Positions 40,008 through 51,313 of a stretch of DNA of 64,000 nt are shown piece by piece. A program made the position numbers and the translations under genes. The notes beneath the pieces were generated by a model. It saw nothing but the letters and a program-made list of their open reading frames with translations, had not been told where the DNA came from and made no database searches. The DNA is from Emiliania huxleyi CCMP1516 (Eukaryota > Haptophyta > Isochrysidales > Noelaerhabdaceae), in NCBI RefSeq assembly GCF_000372725.1, contig NW_005202428.1, forward strand, positions 2,908,722 to 2,972,721. Reading direction: 5' to 3'. How positions within the stretch are numbered: the first letter of the stretch is position 1; every line of letters starts with the position of its first letter.

Positions 40008-40570
40008 AACGGAATCGTCAAAATTTGTCTCGTCGAAAGCCAGGGCGGCATCGCGCCGCCAACCAAGAGAATCATCTTCAACTTCGCCAAAGAGGTCGGC
40101 AGCCCGAGCGCCGTCGACCGCACCGACTACGGCACAGCCTCCGGCAACGCCCGGGGCTTCGCCCAACACCACTCGCAACAGCTCTCGCGCGCCGCCGTCA
40201 GTGGCGATGCGCAAAACATCAACAACGCTGCTCGCAACATGCGTGTCGCGCACTCATTCATGACCGCTCAACATGTAACGTGCGTTCCGTTCCACGTGCC
40301 CGTCCCCAGCAAGGACATTCACAACATGCTAGCCCAGCAGGCCGCTCCCACCGCCGCCCGCGGCGGAGCCAAGGCGGCAAAGGGTGGCAAGGGCGGCGGC
40401 AAGGGCGGTGGCAAGGGTTGTGGCCGTGTGGCGCACCAGACCCACTTTGCGCCGCCGCCCTCAACGCCCGATACTCGGTTGAGCCGGCGGAGCGACGGCG
40501 GCAGAGTTGCGGCCGCTGGCGAGTGCGGGTCCGACCTCACACGGCGTCGAGGGCGGAGGTTGTGGGGCAT
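40008..40570 (+). pseudogene. Family K fragment joined to a Lys/Gly-rich tail
   Basis: 40008-40262 repeats the family K end (NGIVKICLVESQGGIAPPTK onward). It is joined to a segment with the K/G run KAAKGGKGGGKGGGKGCGR and HQTHFAPPPSTPDTRLSRRS. The tail, 40263-40570, is repeated on the minus strand at 54180-54410. The frame remains open into the transporter at 40650, but that is probably coincidental. Function unknown. Confidence 0.55.
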
Positions 40571-40649
40571 GACTTCTCAAAACACGGCTGTGAATAACTC
40601 GCACAAAGCGCTTTTACCCACGGTCCCAGCGAGAATACCTACTGCCGCG

Positions 40650-42305
40650 ATGGTGCGCCCCATTCCCGCCGCGGAGCCACCGGACGGTGCTGCCGGGAAG
40701 GAGGCGGACCTGGACGAGATCCTCGATGAGATGGGATGGGGTCGGTTCCAGTGCTTACACTGCGCGCTCATGGCGTACGTGTGGTTCGTGGGCGCGCTGC
40801 AGACCCTCTTCATGGTGTTTGCCAAGCCCGGCCTCAGGGCCGAGCTCCACATCGAGTCCTCACACACCTCCGCCCTCAACTCGCTCTTTTTCGTCGGCAT
40901 GCTTGTGGGCGCGCCCGTCTGGGGCGCCGCATCGGACCGGCTTGGGCGGCGGCGCGCCTTCAACATCGTCATGGTCCTTTACGTGGCGTGCAGCTTCGCC
41001 GAGGTCGTCGCGCCCTCGTACGCAGCCTTTGCCGCCGCCCGGCTCGTCCTCGGCTTCCTGCAGGCGGGGCAGGGCCTCATCTCCTTCGTGCTGTGCGTTG
41101 AGCTCTTCAGCGCGAGCCGCTCCGCGACCGTGGGATTCGTCGTCGCGGTCGCCTTCTCCGCGGGCATCGTCACCCTCTCCCTCGTCGCCGCGGCCACCGA
41201 CGCGGCTTCGCACTGGCGGCTCTACGCGGCGGTGCTCTTTGCGCTCGAGCTGCCCGTCCTGCTCTTCCTCGGCTGGCTCGTCGAGTCGCCCCGCTGGCTC
41301 CTCAGCCGCCGCGGCGCTGAAGCCGCGGCGCGCGTGCTCCGGCGCGTCGCCGCGGCCAACCGGCAGCAGGAGCGGCCGCTGCGGCCGCCGCAGGCGGGGG
41401 GCGGCGGCGCGGGCGGCGAGGGCGAGGGGTTGGCTGCGTTGCTGCGTGGCCCAAAGGTGCGGCAGCGGCTGCTGCTGATGGTCGTGCAGTGGTGCGTCGT
41501 CTCGTTTGTTTACTACGGCCTCTCCTTCAACGTGGGCAACCTCTCCGAGAGCGTGCACCTCAACAACGCGCTCTCGGGCTTGGTCGAGGTGCCGGGCTAC
41601 GGAGGGTCCACCCTCCTCGCCGACCGGTACGGCCGCAGACCCCTGCTGGCGGGCTGCCTGCTCGGCGCGGGCGTCGCCTGCCTCGTCGCTGCGCTGCCGC
41701 TGCCGACCGCCGCCATCACCTTTGCCGCGATGATGGGCAAGCTCGCCGCCTCCGGCGCCTTCAACGTCGCCTACTTCTACGGCGCCGAGCTCTTCCCCAC
41801 GTCGGTGCGAACCGCCGCGATCGGCGCGTGCTCGCTCGCCGCGCGCGTCGGGGGCATCGTCGCCCCGCAGGCGCTTCTGCTGGTCCCCGTGGCGGGCACG
41901 GCCGCCGTGATGGCCATCTTCGGAGCCGCCTCCCTCGCGAGCGGCCTCGTCGCGCTTAGCCTGCCGGAGACGTTGCACCGGCCGCTGCCAGACACGGTCG
42001 CAGACATCGACCCGCCCGGCGACGCGCCGCCGGGCAGCAGGCGCTGGTCGGGCTGCTGCCCGACGCGGCACGCCCAGCTGCTGGACAGACGAGCGGTGGC
42101 GAGCGCAAGCAGCGGCGTGGAGGTCGGGGTTGGCGGGCGAGCCGAGGGTTGCGGTGCACACGAAGGCGGCGCGCCGCAGCCGCCGTTGGACCCAGGGTTG
42201 GAGGCGGAGGAGGACGCGATGGGGGTACCAACGGTGTATGGGGTGCCCATATCGAGGTCGTTGGGTGTGGAGCGACGAGGGTGTAACAATAATACAAAGA
42301 TCTAA
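40650..42305 (+). CDS. MFS transporter, organic-cation/SLC22-like, 551 aa
   Basis: Twelve-TM major-facilitator carrier in a single exon. ATG 40650 (MVRPIPAAEPPDG) is chosen because the upstream frame is repeat-derived; ATG 40569 is an alternative. Key motifs: VFVG-type TM1 (ALMAYVWFVGALQTLFMVFA), the MFS loop 2-3 motif WGAASDRLGRRRAF, the TM4-5 region RLVLGFLQAGQGLISFVLCV, and VESPRWLLSRRGAEAAARVL after TM6, typical of SLC22/SV2-like carriers. After a charged central loop come TM7-12, including LADRYGRRPLLAG and YGAELFPTSVRTAAIGACSL. The LFPTSVR motif is characteristic of sugar/organic-ion transporters. The last 90 residues are a cytoplasmic tail. Substrate not deducible. Expected at the plasma membrane or an internal membrane. 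Confidence 0.85.
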   Translation: MVRPIPAAEPPDGAAGKEADLDEILDEMGWGRFQCLHCALMAYVWFVGALQTLFMVFAKPGLRAELHIESSHTSALNSLFFVGMLVGAPVWGAASDRLGRRRAFNIVMVLYVACSFAEVVAPSYAAFAAARLVLGFLQAGQGLISFVLCVELFSASRSATVGFVVAVAFSAGIVTLSLVAAATDAASHWRLYAAVLFALELPVLLFLGWLVESPRWLLSRRGAEAAARVLRRVAAANRQQERPLRPPQAGGGGAGGEGEGLAALLRGPKVRQRLLLMVVQWCVVSFVYYGLSFNVGNLSESVHLNNALSGLVEVPGYGGSTLLADRYGRRPLLAGCLLGAGVACLVAALPLPTAAITFAAMMGKLAASGAFNVAYFYGAELFPTSVRTAAIGACSLAARVGGIVAPQALLLVPVAGTAAVMAIFGAASLASGLVALSLPETLHRPLPDTVADIDPPGDAPPGSRRWSGCCPTRHAQLLDRRAVASASSGVEVGVGGRAEGCGAHEGGAPQPPLDPGLEAEEDAMGVPTVYGVPISRSLGVERRGCNNNTKI

Positions 42306-42489
42306 ACCGTACGGCTCTGAACGGTCACGAAAGGTTCGGCTCGGTCCTCTCTGAAGTCTGACGAATATCCGCGATATGTGCGCGGTGCCGGGGTGCTGAT
42401 GTAGTTGTAGACGATGATATGCCATATGCGTTCGTTAGATTATGCCACGCGCCTCCGCCGAGCGCCGACGGTCCGACGCCCACCACGGC

Positions 42490-42565
42490 GAGAGGGGAGA
42501 TACGTTATATTAAATAATTATATAATTTTTAATATTATGTACGTACATATACGACACGACATACC
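42490..42565. other. AT-rich islet between convergent genes
   Basis: About 50 bp of almost pure A/T (TATATTAAATAATTATATAA and onward) followed by ATGTACGTACATATACG, in otherwise GC-rich DNA between the converging ends of the transporter and the cold-shock gene. It could be a 3' processing, matrix-attachment or unwinding region. Confidence 0.5.
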
Positions 42566-42731
42566 GCGCGAGAGTGTTTTATGTCATATGTGTTTTCTTT
42601 CTCTCAGCGTTTGTAGTTCGCGAAACGAATCGCCGCGCCGGACCACCGGACCTCAGGGCTGTCGGCTGGGACACACCCGAGACAGCAGACACGAGACAGT
42701 CGGCCTCAACACACACGCAACCAGTCGCCAC

Positions 42732-44503
42732 TTAAAAGGCTGACGGGGCGTCCCGCGCCCTCGACCCGGGACCTGCTCCGTCGCCTGACGCCTCGTCAAC
42801 TCTCTCTACGCCTCGACCGAGCACCCAACTCTGCGCAGCTTGATCCGATTGCGACGGACCACCCGGTTGCGACTGCTGGCTAGGTCTTCCCCTCACCACC
42901 GCATCCGCCTGCTCGCGCGCCTCGCTCTTTGCGCGCTCAATCGCGGCGGCAGCGGCGCGCGCGAACGCCGAGAGGTGCGCCTCTCGCACGCGCTTCGATT
43001 GCATCTCGTGCTCGGCAGCGGCCGCGTCGCACACGCTCACCTGCCGGGTACGCATGGGCGGTGGGAAGGGGCATGCGAGGGCAGAGGGCGGGGAAGAGGG
43101 GGGGGGGGGGCGCCACGGCATTGCCCCGCAACAGCAGCTGCTGCGCCGCAGTCTGCTCGGACCAGCACACTCGCGTGCCGCTGCTGCAGCCGCCGCCCTC
43201 GCCGCCCTCGCCGCCTCGGCCGCCGCGCGACACCTCCACGACGGCCCGCTCTCGCGCGTCGGCGAGCACCTGCGGGGGGCGGCGGCGCGGGCGGAGGGAC
43301 GGGGACGGGGAGAGAGGGGTATCGGGGAGGGGGGGAGGGAGGGGCGGTGTCGGGACGGGCCGGCTCGCCATGTTCCAGTGCGGGTCGTACGTGCGGAGCT
43401 CGCCCTCGTAGACGCCTGCCGCAAGTCGGGAGGGGGCGTGTCGCTGGTGCGGCTGCGGAGAGGGGAGCGGTGGTCGGCGCCCGAGCGCCTCGCAGCCCCG
43501 CCTGCCGCCGCACAACCACCCGCACGCGGCGGCGAAGCCACCTGCGGCGACAGGCCGCCCCGTCAGTCGAGCACCCTCGCTGCCTGTGTCGGTGTCGGTG
43601 TGCCCCCGCCGCCGCACCGCTTGAGCCCCGATTTGCCGAGAGGCCCGGGCACGTCAAAGCTCTCCGCCCACTGCTGCGAGAGCGACTTGAGCTTTACCCC
43701 GCCGCCACCGCTGCCGCCGCCGCCGCCGACGCCCGCCGACTGCTTGACTGTGCTTGCGCTTGATTGCGCCGGCGCCGCCGAGAGCGACCGTCTCGTCCGA
43801 GGAGAGAGCAGCGCCTCGGAGCCGAAGGGCAGGCACGGCGGCACGAGAGGCGCGTCCCGCCTGTGCCGAGCTCCAAAATGAAGCCGAGGTGTGGCTGCGG
43901 GGCACGCGGCTGCAGCGAGCCGCGCCGCTCGCCGATGCCGCCCCGTACGCGCTCGGCGCGCGGCCGTCGCTCCGAGTCGAAGACGCGCTCGAAGCCCACC
44001 TTCGAGTGTGGGGCCAGCCGACGAGTGAGCGAGCGTCTCGGGTGTTTCGGGAGGCAAGCGTGGGCGGCATCGGCCACCGCGAACCCCTCGCCCAGCGCAT
44101 CGCCGTCCTCGATCGCCGAGCGGTGGCAGAAGAGGTCCTGCCCTCCGTCGGCCGGGCAGATGAAGCCGTAGCCCTTCTCGACGTCCCAAAGTCGGACGGT
44201 GCCGCGGTGGCGCGGCGCGGGCGGCGGCCCCTCTGCCGGTGGGCTCTCTGAGCGAGGGCGCTTCTGTCCGCTCGCGGCGGCGGCCGCGATGGCGGCGGCA
44301 CGCGCGGCCGCAGACGGCGGCCGCGCCGGACGAGCCGCCGCGCCGGGAAGCAGGCGGGCACAGGCGGCGAGGTTGTCGAGCGGGCGGACGTCGGCAAAGG
44401 GGACCGTCACCGACCGCGTGATGTCGAGCGCGCGCTCGACGTCAAAGACGTCCGGCGGCGAGAGGAAGTCGAGCTCGGGAGGCGGGCGTCCAAGGCCTAG
44501 CAT
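42732..44503 (-). CDS. Cold-shock-domain nucleic-acid-binding protein
   Basis: Minus-strand multi-exon gene starting at 44503 (MLGLGRPPPELDFLSPPDVF). Residues about 100-135 are a cold-shock domain: HRGTVRLWDVEKGYGFICPA, then GGQDLFCHRSAIEDGDALGE, with KGYGFI (RNP1-like) and DLFCH (RNP2-like). The domain resumes after an intron near 44085-44000 as VGFERVFDSERRPRAERV. Later exons encode SLSQQWAESFDVPGPLG (about 43670), YEGELRTYDPHWNMASRP (about 43400), a Glu/Gln segment (about 43260-43120) and a final charged helix (SKRVREAHLSAFARAAAAAI) ending at 42732. Known: CSD proteins bind single-stranded RNA or DNA and regulate translation and stability. Exon limits after the CSD are approximate. Confidence 0.65.
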
Positions 44504-44837
44504 GCTGAGTGTGGTGCGCGGGGACGGAAAAAGAACGCGGCAGACCCGCTGGTAGCAAGGTTAAGCAACCCAGCGACGGAGATGGTGCGGGGGTACGGGT
44601 GTTCCAGGGGGTCACGACACGCACCGACCCTTCACGAACCGAAGGCACAGTAATCCGGCAACGTGTTGGGCGCCCCATTCCGTTTAGGGCTAGGTCGGCT
44701 CAGGGCCCCGTCCACTTCCCTCCCACTTGGCGCCTGATGATGAGGAGATGCCACCCAGGCCAGCCGGGGCAGGGGCGGAGGGCGAGGGCGGAGGGCGGGA
44801 TGGGCGCCAAGCGGGAGGGAGCGGACGGGGAGGGGAA

Positions 44838-45310
44838 AGAAAGAAAGAAAGAAAACAGAAAGCCAAGGGAGGGATGGGAGGACGGCACGCCGCCACCACA
44901 CAGGGATTTTGTGTTGGGATTTTAAGGAGAGGTGTGTGATGCGCTAGCCGTCGCCCACCCTAGGGAGTCTGCCTCTTCCTATCTCTCTTCGCAGTCTCTC
45001 GCCGCTTCTCGCTGCAACCTTGACGGGGAGGGGCGCACCTTGCAGTAGCAAAAGAAAGAAAGAAAGAAAACAGACAACCCAAGGGAGGAATGGGAGGACG
45101 GCACGCCGCCACCACACAGGGATTTTAAGGAGAGGTGTGTGGTGCGCTAGCCGTCGCCCACCCTAGGGAGTCTGCCTCTTCCTATCTCTCTTCGCAGTCT
45201 CTCGCCGATTCTCGCTGCAACCTTCATGCCACCTCGCGGTCGTCCCACTCTCGTCGTTCTCTCCCTTGTCACTTCCTCCTCTGTCGCGTCGTTTGCAGTA
45301 GCAAGCGAAG
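44838..45310 (+). repeat. Dispersed repeat B, copies 6 and 7 in tandem
   Basis: Copy 6 (44838-45022) carries an internal duplication of GATTTT and stops after CTCGCTGCAACC. Copy 7 (45050-45310) follows in the same orientation and runs up to the promoter region of the gene at 45338. Confidence 0.9.
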
Positions 45311-45337
45311 TGTTTTCTATCGTCGACGTCCCTCTAA

Positions 45338-46192
45338 ATGCGAGGGGCCGTGTCACACGCCATCCTCTTCGCCACTGCCGCCGCCCGCCCCTGGTCCCCG
45401 GCCGCGATCTCCGACTACGTGCGTGAGCGCGCCGGCGGCCCGCGCGCCGGCGGCGGCGTCTTTTGGGTCGGAGAAGGCACGTTGCGCCGCGCGAGCGGCC
45501 GGCGGATCGCGGCGCTCGACTGCGTCGAGAGCGCCGAGCGCGAGTGCAGCGGCGGCGAGGCCGGACCGGAGGCGCCGGGAGGCGCCTTCAGCGTCCGCCG
45601 CCTCATCGTCTACCGCGACCCTTCCGGCAACGGCACACTGCTCCACGTTCCCGACGGGCGGGCGCAGAAGCCGGTGCCGCCTCTCGAGTACACCCATGTG
45701 GTCCGCATCGGGGCGTCGTCCGCCTCGCCCGAGCCCGCCGTGTCGGCGGCGCGCGCCGACGGCAGCGAGGTGGCAACGGGCCGCACGCTGCGGTCCGGGC
45801 TGCGCCAGCGCCCGCTCTCGCGCGTCTTCACCCTCGACGTGCAGGCGGAGGCGCCGCGGCGTGGCCGCGGCTCGAGGTCCAAGGCAGAGGCGATCGGGCG
45901 GTCGGGCGACGCGGCGGCGGCGCTGCTCACGGGCAGCAGCGGCGCAGGCGTGCCGGGCACGATTGAGGAGTACGAGCTGCGCGTGCCGCGCTGGCCGGGC
46001 TCCTCGCCCCTGCTCGGGCGGGAGCTGCTCTACCGCAGGACCGGCCCTTGCCCGTCATGGTGCGGCGCCGGCGTCTGCACCACGGAGCTGCGGCTGAGGA
46101 GGTGCCGGCCGCCCCTCGCCAAGCGCACCCTCGCGCGGCTGCTGCGGGATTGCCTCGACACCGACGGCCGAGCCAGCAGGGAGCAGGAGTGA
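45338..46192 (+). CDS. Unknown protein, 284 aa, single exon
   Basis: Frame from ATG 45338 (MRGAVSHAILFATAAARPWS), possibly with a short hydrophobic leader. Conserved-looking segments: ISDYVRERAGG, GGVFWVGEGTLRRASGRRIA, FSVRRLIVYRDPSGNGTLLH, VPPLEYTHVVRIGASSASPE, GTIEEYELRVPRWPGSSPLL and GRELLYRRTGPCPSWCGAGV. The alternating beta-like pattern and two conserved Cys resemble an unclassified algal lipocalin-like or DUF fold, but I cannot name it. It starts only 28 bp after repeat B copy 7, so the repeat may supply promoter sequence. Codon bias is strongly G/C-ending like its neighbours. Confidence 0.55.
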   Translation: MRGAVSHAILFATAAARPWSPAAISDYVRERAGGPRAGGGVFWVGEGTLRRASGRRIAALDCVESAERECSGGEAGPEAPGGAFSVRRLIVYRDPSGNGTLLHVPDGRAQKPVPPLEYTHVVRIGASSASPEPAVSAARADGSEVATGRTLRSGLRQRPLSRVFTLDVQAEAPRRGRGSRSKAEAIGRSGDAAAALLTGSSGAGVPGTIEEYELRVPRWPGSSPLLGRELLYRRTGPCPSWCGAGVCTTELRLRRCRPPLAKRTLARLLRDCLDTDGRASREQE

Positions 46193-47110
46193 GCCGAGAG
46201 ATATATACTCTAGCTGGCGGGCAGGTGAGGAGGTAAGGTAAGGTAAGGTAAATTTCTCCACACACACAAAGTGGTGGGGCAAGGGGGGGCGACCCTCGCA
46301 TCTCCACACCCGGCCACACGGGCAGGAGCCCCACCGCAGAGTGGGCATCCTCCGTCCTCTCCGAAATTACCGGGGAAAAAATACAAAAAGTGCGCGGCGC
46401 TGGCAAGCCTCGGAGCTCGGTGCACTAAAGTGCACTGCGGCACACTCGCTGGTCACTGCCGGCTCTGCTGCGCCGCCCCGGGTCGCCGCACCGCGGTGGC
46501 CGGTGCACGTCTGGGTGAGCAGCCTGTCCCTCTGCTGCTGCTGCTGCGCTTGTTGCTGCTGCTGTTACCTGATACCTCCGGTCCAGTACTCCCCCGTGCT
46601 AGGACCACAAGGCCCCACGGTACACGGCGTCTCCACACATTACGGCTCTCGACTACGTAAAGCCGTAGGCGAGTCACACATGTGTCGTGATTGGGATCAA
46701 AGCGCTGACTGAGAGAGTCATGAATGAATGTATGTGTGTGTATGTTTATTGTTTTGTCATGTGAGACGCTCCCGGCGGAGCGACTCATTCATCTGGCTTG
46801 GGTCTGCGGGGCGCTGCTCCTGTGCTCCTCCCTCCCGACAAACCAACTCCAGCACACACACGTACACAATATCGCGACCTGTGGGTACCCGAGAGGCGGA
46901 AAACGGGAAAACGCAAAACCGCCCCAGCGATGCAGAGAGCGGCTGTGACTCATCACTGTTGTGTGCTGGTGAGGACGTTTGGACGTCGTTTGAGAGAGGA
47001 GAGACAGAGAGAGTGTTCAGAGTGTGGGTGAGACAGAGCGATACGTGCGTGGCAGGTGTGTGGTGTGTGCACACTCATAGGGACGCACACTCTGTGACTG
47101 TGTGCAATGG
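46193..47110. other. Intergenic with CTG microsatellite
   Basis: No gene seen. A (CTG)n-rich tract is at 46533-46567, and GGTAAGGTAAGGTAA repeats at 46234-46250. The ATG/TGT-rich stretch 46720-46765 could be a 3' end region of the gene at 45338. Confidence 0.35.
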
Positions 47111-47111
47111 T

Positions 47112-48700
47112 TGGGTAGCAGGGGTGGGGTAGAGGGTTGCCCAAAACGTAGACCTGCTCGCAGCCGAGCGCTGAACTAAGCCCCCGGAAGGAAACGGGCT
47201 CTCAAACTTAGACGCTGGTGATCGGACTCACGAACTTAGACGACACGAGGTGGCCAGTTCCGGGTCTCTGCAGGAAGCCCCCCCCCCCCCCCCCGCCCAG
47301 CCAGGGAGCCACAGCCCAGCCAGGCTGCCCGGTCCGGCCCAACCTGGTTTGTGGAGCTCCCACAGATTACCTAGAGAGCACGGCATTCGGGGCCATGATC
47401 TCGGTTCCGCACTGGACTTTTTTTGTAGTGGAGAGAATTAAGGAATCTTTCTGCTCTGGCAGGCAGCTGCATCATTCCCCTTTACTTCAATCAGCTGTGT
47501 ACACTCAAGTGCTAGTACTGTCTGAATAGCTGTCTAGACGCTCCGATTTTGCTGTCTGGACGCTGTCTGGACACTGTCTGGACGCTGTCTGGACGCTGTC
47601 TGGACGCTGTCTGGACATGGAAGATCGCGTGAGGTGTGAATAGACCTGCAGACAGGAATCATACTCTGATACTCAACAACACGTCAGCCAAATGTGAGCG
47701 ATCAAAACTTGAGTTGCATTCTCTTGTGGTATGACGTATGTGGACAAAACATCTTTCTCAGCAATGGAAACCGACGGAAGCACCATCCCTCCCTTTAGTT
47801 TTGCCCTCCGCTCTATGCACTGGTGAAGGACGATCCACATAACTCACCAGACAAAATTCAAAATTTGAGCTAAGATTTGGGTGGGGTTGAGCGCGTGAAC
47901 GTGAAAATCGCCGATTTGGCGCGAGTCGTCGCGCCTCTCGAGTCGCCACGCTGGCAACCGTGCCGCCCGCCGATGATCGTCGCGGCCACTCTGGCGCCGG
48001 CATCGGCTCAGCCACCGCACGGCAACGCGACCAAGCGCGGGCGGAGCATGGTGACTGCCGAGGTCGTGAAGCCGGCCAAACGCTTGGTTGCAGTGGCGGT
48101 TGCACCGTCCCAGCCCGTGCCTGCAACGGTTGTCGCAGCTGCTAAGCCTCGCGCCTGCGTGGTTGCGGTGCGGCATGTGGGTGGGTGGGTGGGTGGGTGG
48201 GGAGTGGCCTCGGCAGCGCCAGGGGTGCTGTCAGGGGTCGTCCAGCCACGACTACGAGACTTTACTGTGAATAGTGGAGCCATGTGCCACTGTCTGGACG
48301 CTGTCTGGACGCTGTCTGGACGCTGTCTGGACGCTGTCTGGACACTGTCTGGACAGGCTCAGGACTGTCTAAACATCTGTGGGAGCTCCACAAACCAGGT
48401 TGCCCGCGGTCTGCTAAATAAAAAGTGTAAACCCTGGATATTTTGCACGACCCCATGGGTCAACAAGCTACAAGTGCCGTCGCCACTTGCCGCGCACGCC
48501 CTCCTCTCAGCCTCCGTGCGCAAGTTGCGACGCACGCCCGCCGCACGAGGCGAAGAAACGATTTTGAGGCACCCTAATGATCACGGCCGACTTAGCCCGC
48601 ATAAAGAGGCTCCCGCCGATCTTAGACCGCGTACGCACCCGAGCGTGACCGGTCACACTTAGACCCGTTAAGCCTCGAGGCTCAGAACGTAGCCTACTAC
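47112..48700 (+). repeat. Dispersed repeat E, copy 1, split by a TIR element
   Basis: 47112-47280 (CCCAAAACGTAGACCTGCTC, CGGAAGGAAACGGGCTC) and 48403-48700 (GCGGTCTGCTAAA to GCCTACTACCCAACCAGT) align with the continuous copy at 59268-59850. The interval is filled by the element 47340-48402 plus a C-rich stretch. Confidence 0.85.
47340..48402. mobile_element. Non-autonomous TIR element, 1063 bp, nested in repeat E
   Basis: Perfect 28-bp terminal inverted repeats: 47340-47367 (starts CAACCTGGTTTGTGG) and its complement 48375-48402. Tandem CTGTCTGGACG units lie inside each end (about 47545-47615 and 48290-48350) in the same orientation. The centre is unique, with no transposase frame. The flanks show no clear target duplication (GGCC left, CCCG right). 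The copy of repeat E at 59 kb lacks the insert and acts as an approximate empty site. Superfamily unassigned. Confidence 0.85.
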
Positions 48701-49029
48701 CCAACCAGTCTGTGTGCGGGTCGGTGGTCGCCGTCTCTGCACTCTGGTCTCTCTCCCCGGCGCGAGAACCCGCGAGAGTCGGCGAGTCTCCCGTCTCCGG
48801 CGTCCACGGGACGTCAAGTCTCTTCGCCGTCGCGCGTGGATAGTGTGTAGCTCTGAGAAAGAAAGACATAGGTGTGCCCTCAAGCGTGACGTACAAGACA
48901 CACAAATAAAAACGACGACCGGCGACCCGCGCGGCGGTCGTGCCGCGAGGGCGGCGCACGCGGGCGGCCTGCACGCCGTCGTGTGATACACAATCGCTCT
49001 CCACACCTCGCTCACATGGTCCTCGCGCC

Positions 49030-50877
49030 TCATACCTCGGCGTTGTACAAGTCGGCGAGCCGCTCCTCCGGCGACTGCGAGCGCGTCGACGCGTGCTCGC
49101 CGCCTCCCTCCGCCGCAGAGCGGAGCGGAGCAGCGTTATGCGCGCCCTCGTCCCTCACCATCGCGACGCCCTCGTCGCCGCGCCGCCTGGCTCCCCTCTT
49201 GTAGCCCGCCGGCCGCTGCGGCCTCGCGCCGTCGTGCGCCGCCAGCCCGTTGTGCTCGCCGTCCGCGTCGTTGGCGAGGGACTGCTGCTCGCCCGAGCAG
49301 AGCACGTAGAGGCCAGCGAGGATAACGAGGACGGCGCCTGGTGTACATCGGCGCGGTGTGAGCGAGGACTCGAGCGGGGGCGGCGAGGGGGGCGAGGGGG
49401 GCGCCGAAGTAGAGCGCCATCAGGTGGGGCGGGTGGCCCTCCTGTGGGGCGGGAGGGGTGGGAGGGGTGGGAGGGGTGGGAGGGAGGGCTCGCGCCTGGC
49501 TCGCTTGGCGAGCGAGTGGGGAGGGGAGGGGAGGGGGTGGGAGGGGTGGGGAGGGGAGGGGAGCTCCTTCTCGTTGAGCACGACGTTGCCCGAGATGGCG
49601 CCCGAGATGACCATGAAGCCCTCGAAGACGGTGATCATGTACAGCGCCTCGAAGGAGCGCAGCCCGACCGCGAGCAAGTAGAGCGCGCCTGCCGGGCGGG
49701 CGGCGGGGCGGCGGCTCGAGAGGTGTGAGGTCAAGAGAGGAGGGGGGGGGGGGGGGGGGAGCTAGTTGCTGAATGGCGCTCCATGCTGGATGAGTTCCCG
49801 CCCCGCAGGCCAGTGCGAACGAAATGGTGATGAAAAGGTACGGGTAGGGCGTCAGGAAGGGGTTTTGCTCGCACCCTCCCGCGGGGGAAGCCTCGGGGTC
49901 GCCCCAGTGGAGGGCGACGCACTTGACCATCTCGACGCTCGCCTGCGGGAACGGTGCGGCGTGCGTGAGAGAAGGCTCGCGTTGCGGCGTGCCGCACGTG
50001 GCCTCGGCCGGTCGCCTTTGTCGTCATCATGTTGCCTGGCGGCGAGGGAGGCGCGGGGTGGCGGGAGAGGGCCGGAAGGGGCAGGCGGTCGTGGGGTGTG
50101 CGGGGAGGGGTGCGGGGAGGGGTGCGGGGAGGGGTGCGGGGAGGGGTGCGGGGAGGTGTGTGGAGGGAGGTGTGTGGAGGGAGGTGTGCGGAGGGAGGTG
50201 TGTGCCTGCGAGGAGGCCTCCGAGCGCCCCGGCGGCGAAGCCTCTCCAAAAGTGGGACCCGCGCCGGAGGTAGTAGAGGCAGACGGCGGAGACGGCGGCG
50301 AAGCAGACGTAGTAGAGCTGCGCGAGCGGGCGCGCGAAGAGCGCGAGATACTCGTCGACGGTCCGCTCGTGCACGAGGTGGTTCCCGAAGAAGCCCGAGC
50401 AGGCGGTGCCGAGGACGACCAGCAGCGTGCCGCGCTTGCGAGAGGGCGTGAGCACCTGCGAGAGGCACGCTGTCGGGTCGGAGGCGGATCGTGCGGCGGG
50501 ACGGTGCCAACGTCGCGCGGCGGAGGGCGCGCGGGCCACAGCGGCGCCTCGCCGAGCGTAAAGGGCGCGAGCACCACGTTCCAGACAACCACCATCCCCG
50601 CCATCGGCGCGATGACGGACTGAGCAGCGAAGGCGTACGCGGATATGTCAAAAATGGGATCGATGACGGCCGTGAAGAACATCCCCAGCGGAATGAACCA
50701 GTTGTTCTTCGTGACCGCAGCATGGCGCAGCAATTGCTTCCCACTCGCTCCACCCAGCGTGGCGACGCAGTCGAGGAGGACGCCCACCCACCACAAGTCG
50801 TTTGAGCGCGGGAGCGACGGAGCCGCCGCCGCGGTGGTAGCGTTGAGCAGTAACAGGGTTGCATTCTCTAATGGCAT
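49030..50877 (-). CDS. NIPA-like / DMT-superfamily membrane transporter
   Basis: Minus-strand gene from ATG 50877 (MPLENATLLLLNATTAAAAP). Exon 1 (50877-50548) has WWVGVLLDCVATLGGASGKQ, NWFIPLGMFFTAVIDPIFDI and SAYAFAAQSVIAPMAGMVVV ending in LGE, the fold and SAYAFA/APMAG pattern of NIPA magnesium transporters and related DMT carriers. Intron 50456-50547 (GC-AG) joins it to VLTPSRKRGTLLVVLGTACS. Later exons give FARPLAQLYYVCFAAVSAVC, VEMVKCVALHWGDPEASPAG, PYLFITISFALACG, ALYMITVFEGFMVISGAISG and AVLVILAGLYVLCSGEQQ, then a hydrophilic tail ending at 49030. At least four introns have GC donors. The intron near 50090-50210 is a GGGGAGGGGTGC minisatellite, and that near 49450-49560 is a GGGAGGGGTG array. 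Ion specificity is inferred from the family only. Confidence 0.7.
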
Positions 50878-51313
50878 TGCTGCTCAGCGCCTCACGCCAC
50901 GCTGCTGGGCCTTGCCAAGGTTCAGAAGATGAACGCTGCGCCCGGGGGGGCGCGCTCCGAGAAATGGTGTGACGGTTTGTATTTTTGTTTTTTGGTGTGC
51001 GTCGATGTGCGGTTGCTGACTGCACGCCAAGTGCTCCAAGTGCGGTTTCCTCTCGCCCGTCGGTCGTTGGTTCAGTCCAGCTCTCTGGGTTGTTGTTTTT
51101 CTTGTTCGAGACGATGCTCGAGGCTGTGACCTGTGTCGCCTCAACGTACATCGTACAACACACCCACACTCACACTTACACAAGGTTTTTGGAGAGAGAA
51201 GCTGGAGACAATATGGCCTCTCGCTCTCGCCCTCTATTCCTAGCTCTATTCATTCCTTCATACCACGCATCCACACGCTGTGCCTGCAGGATCGGTGTCT
51301 ACGCACCCCACCG

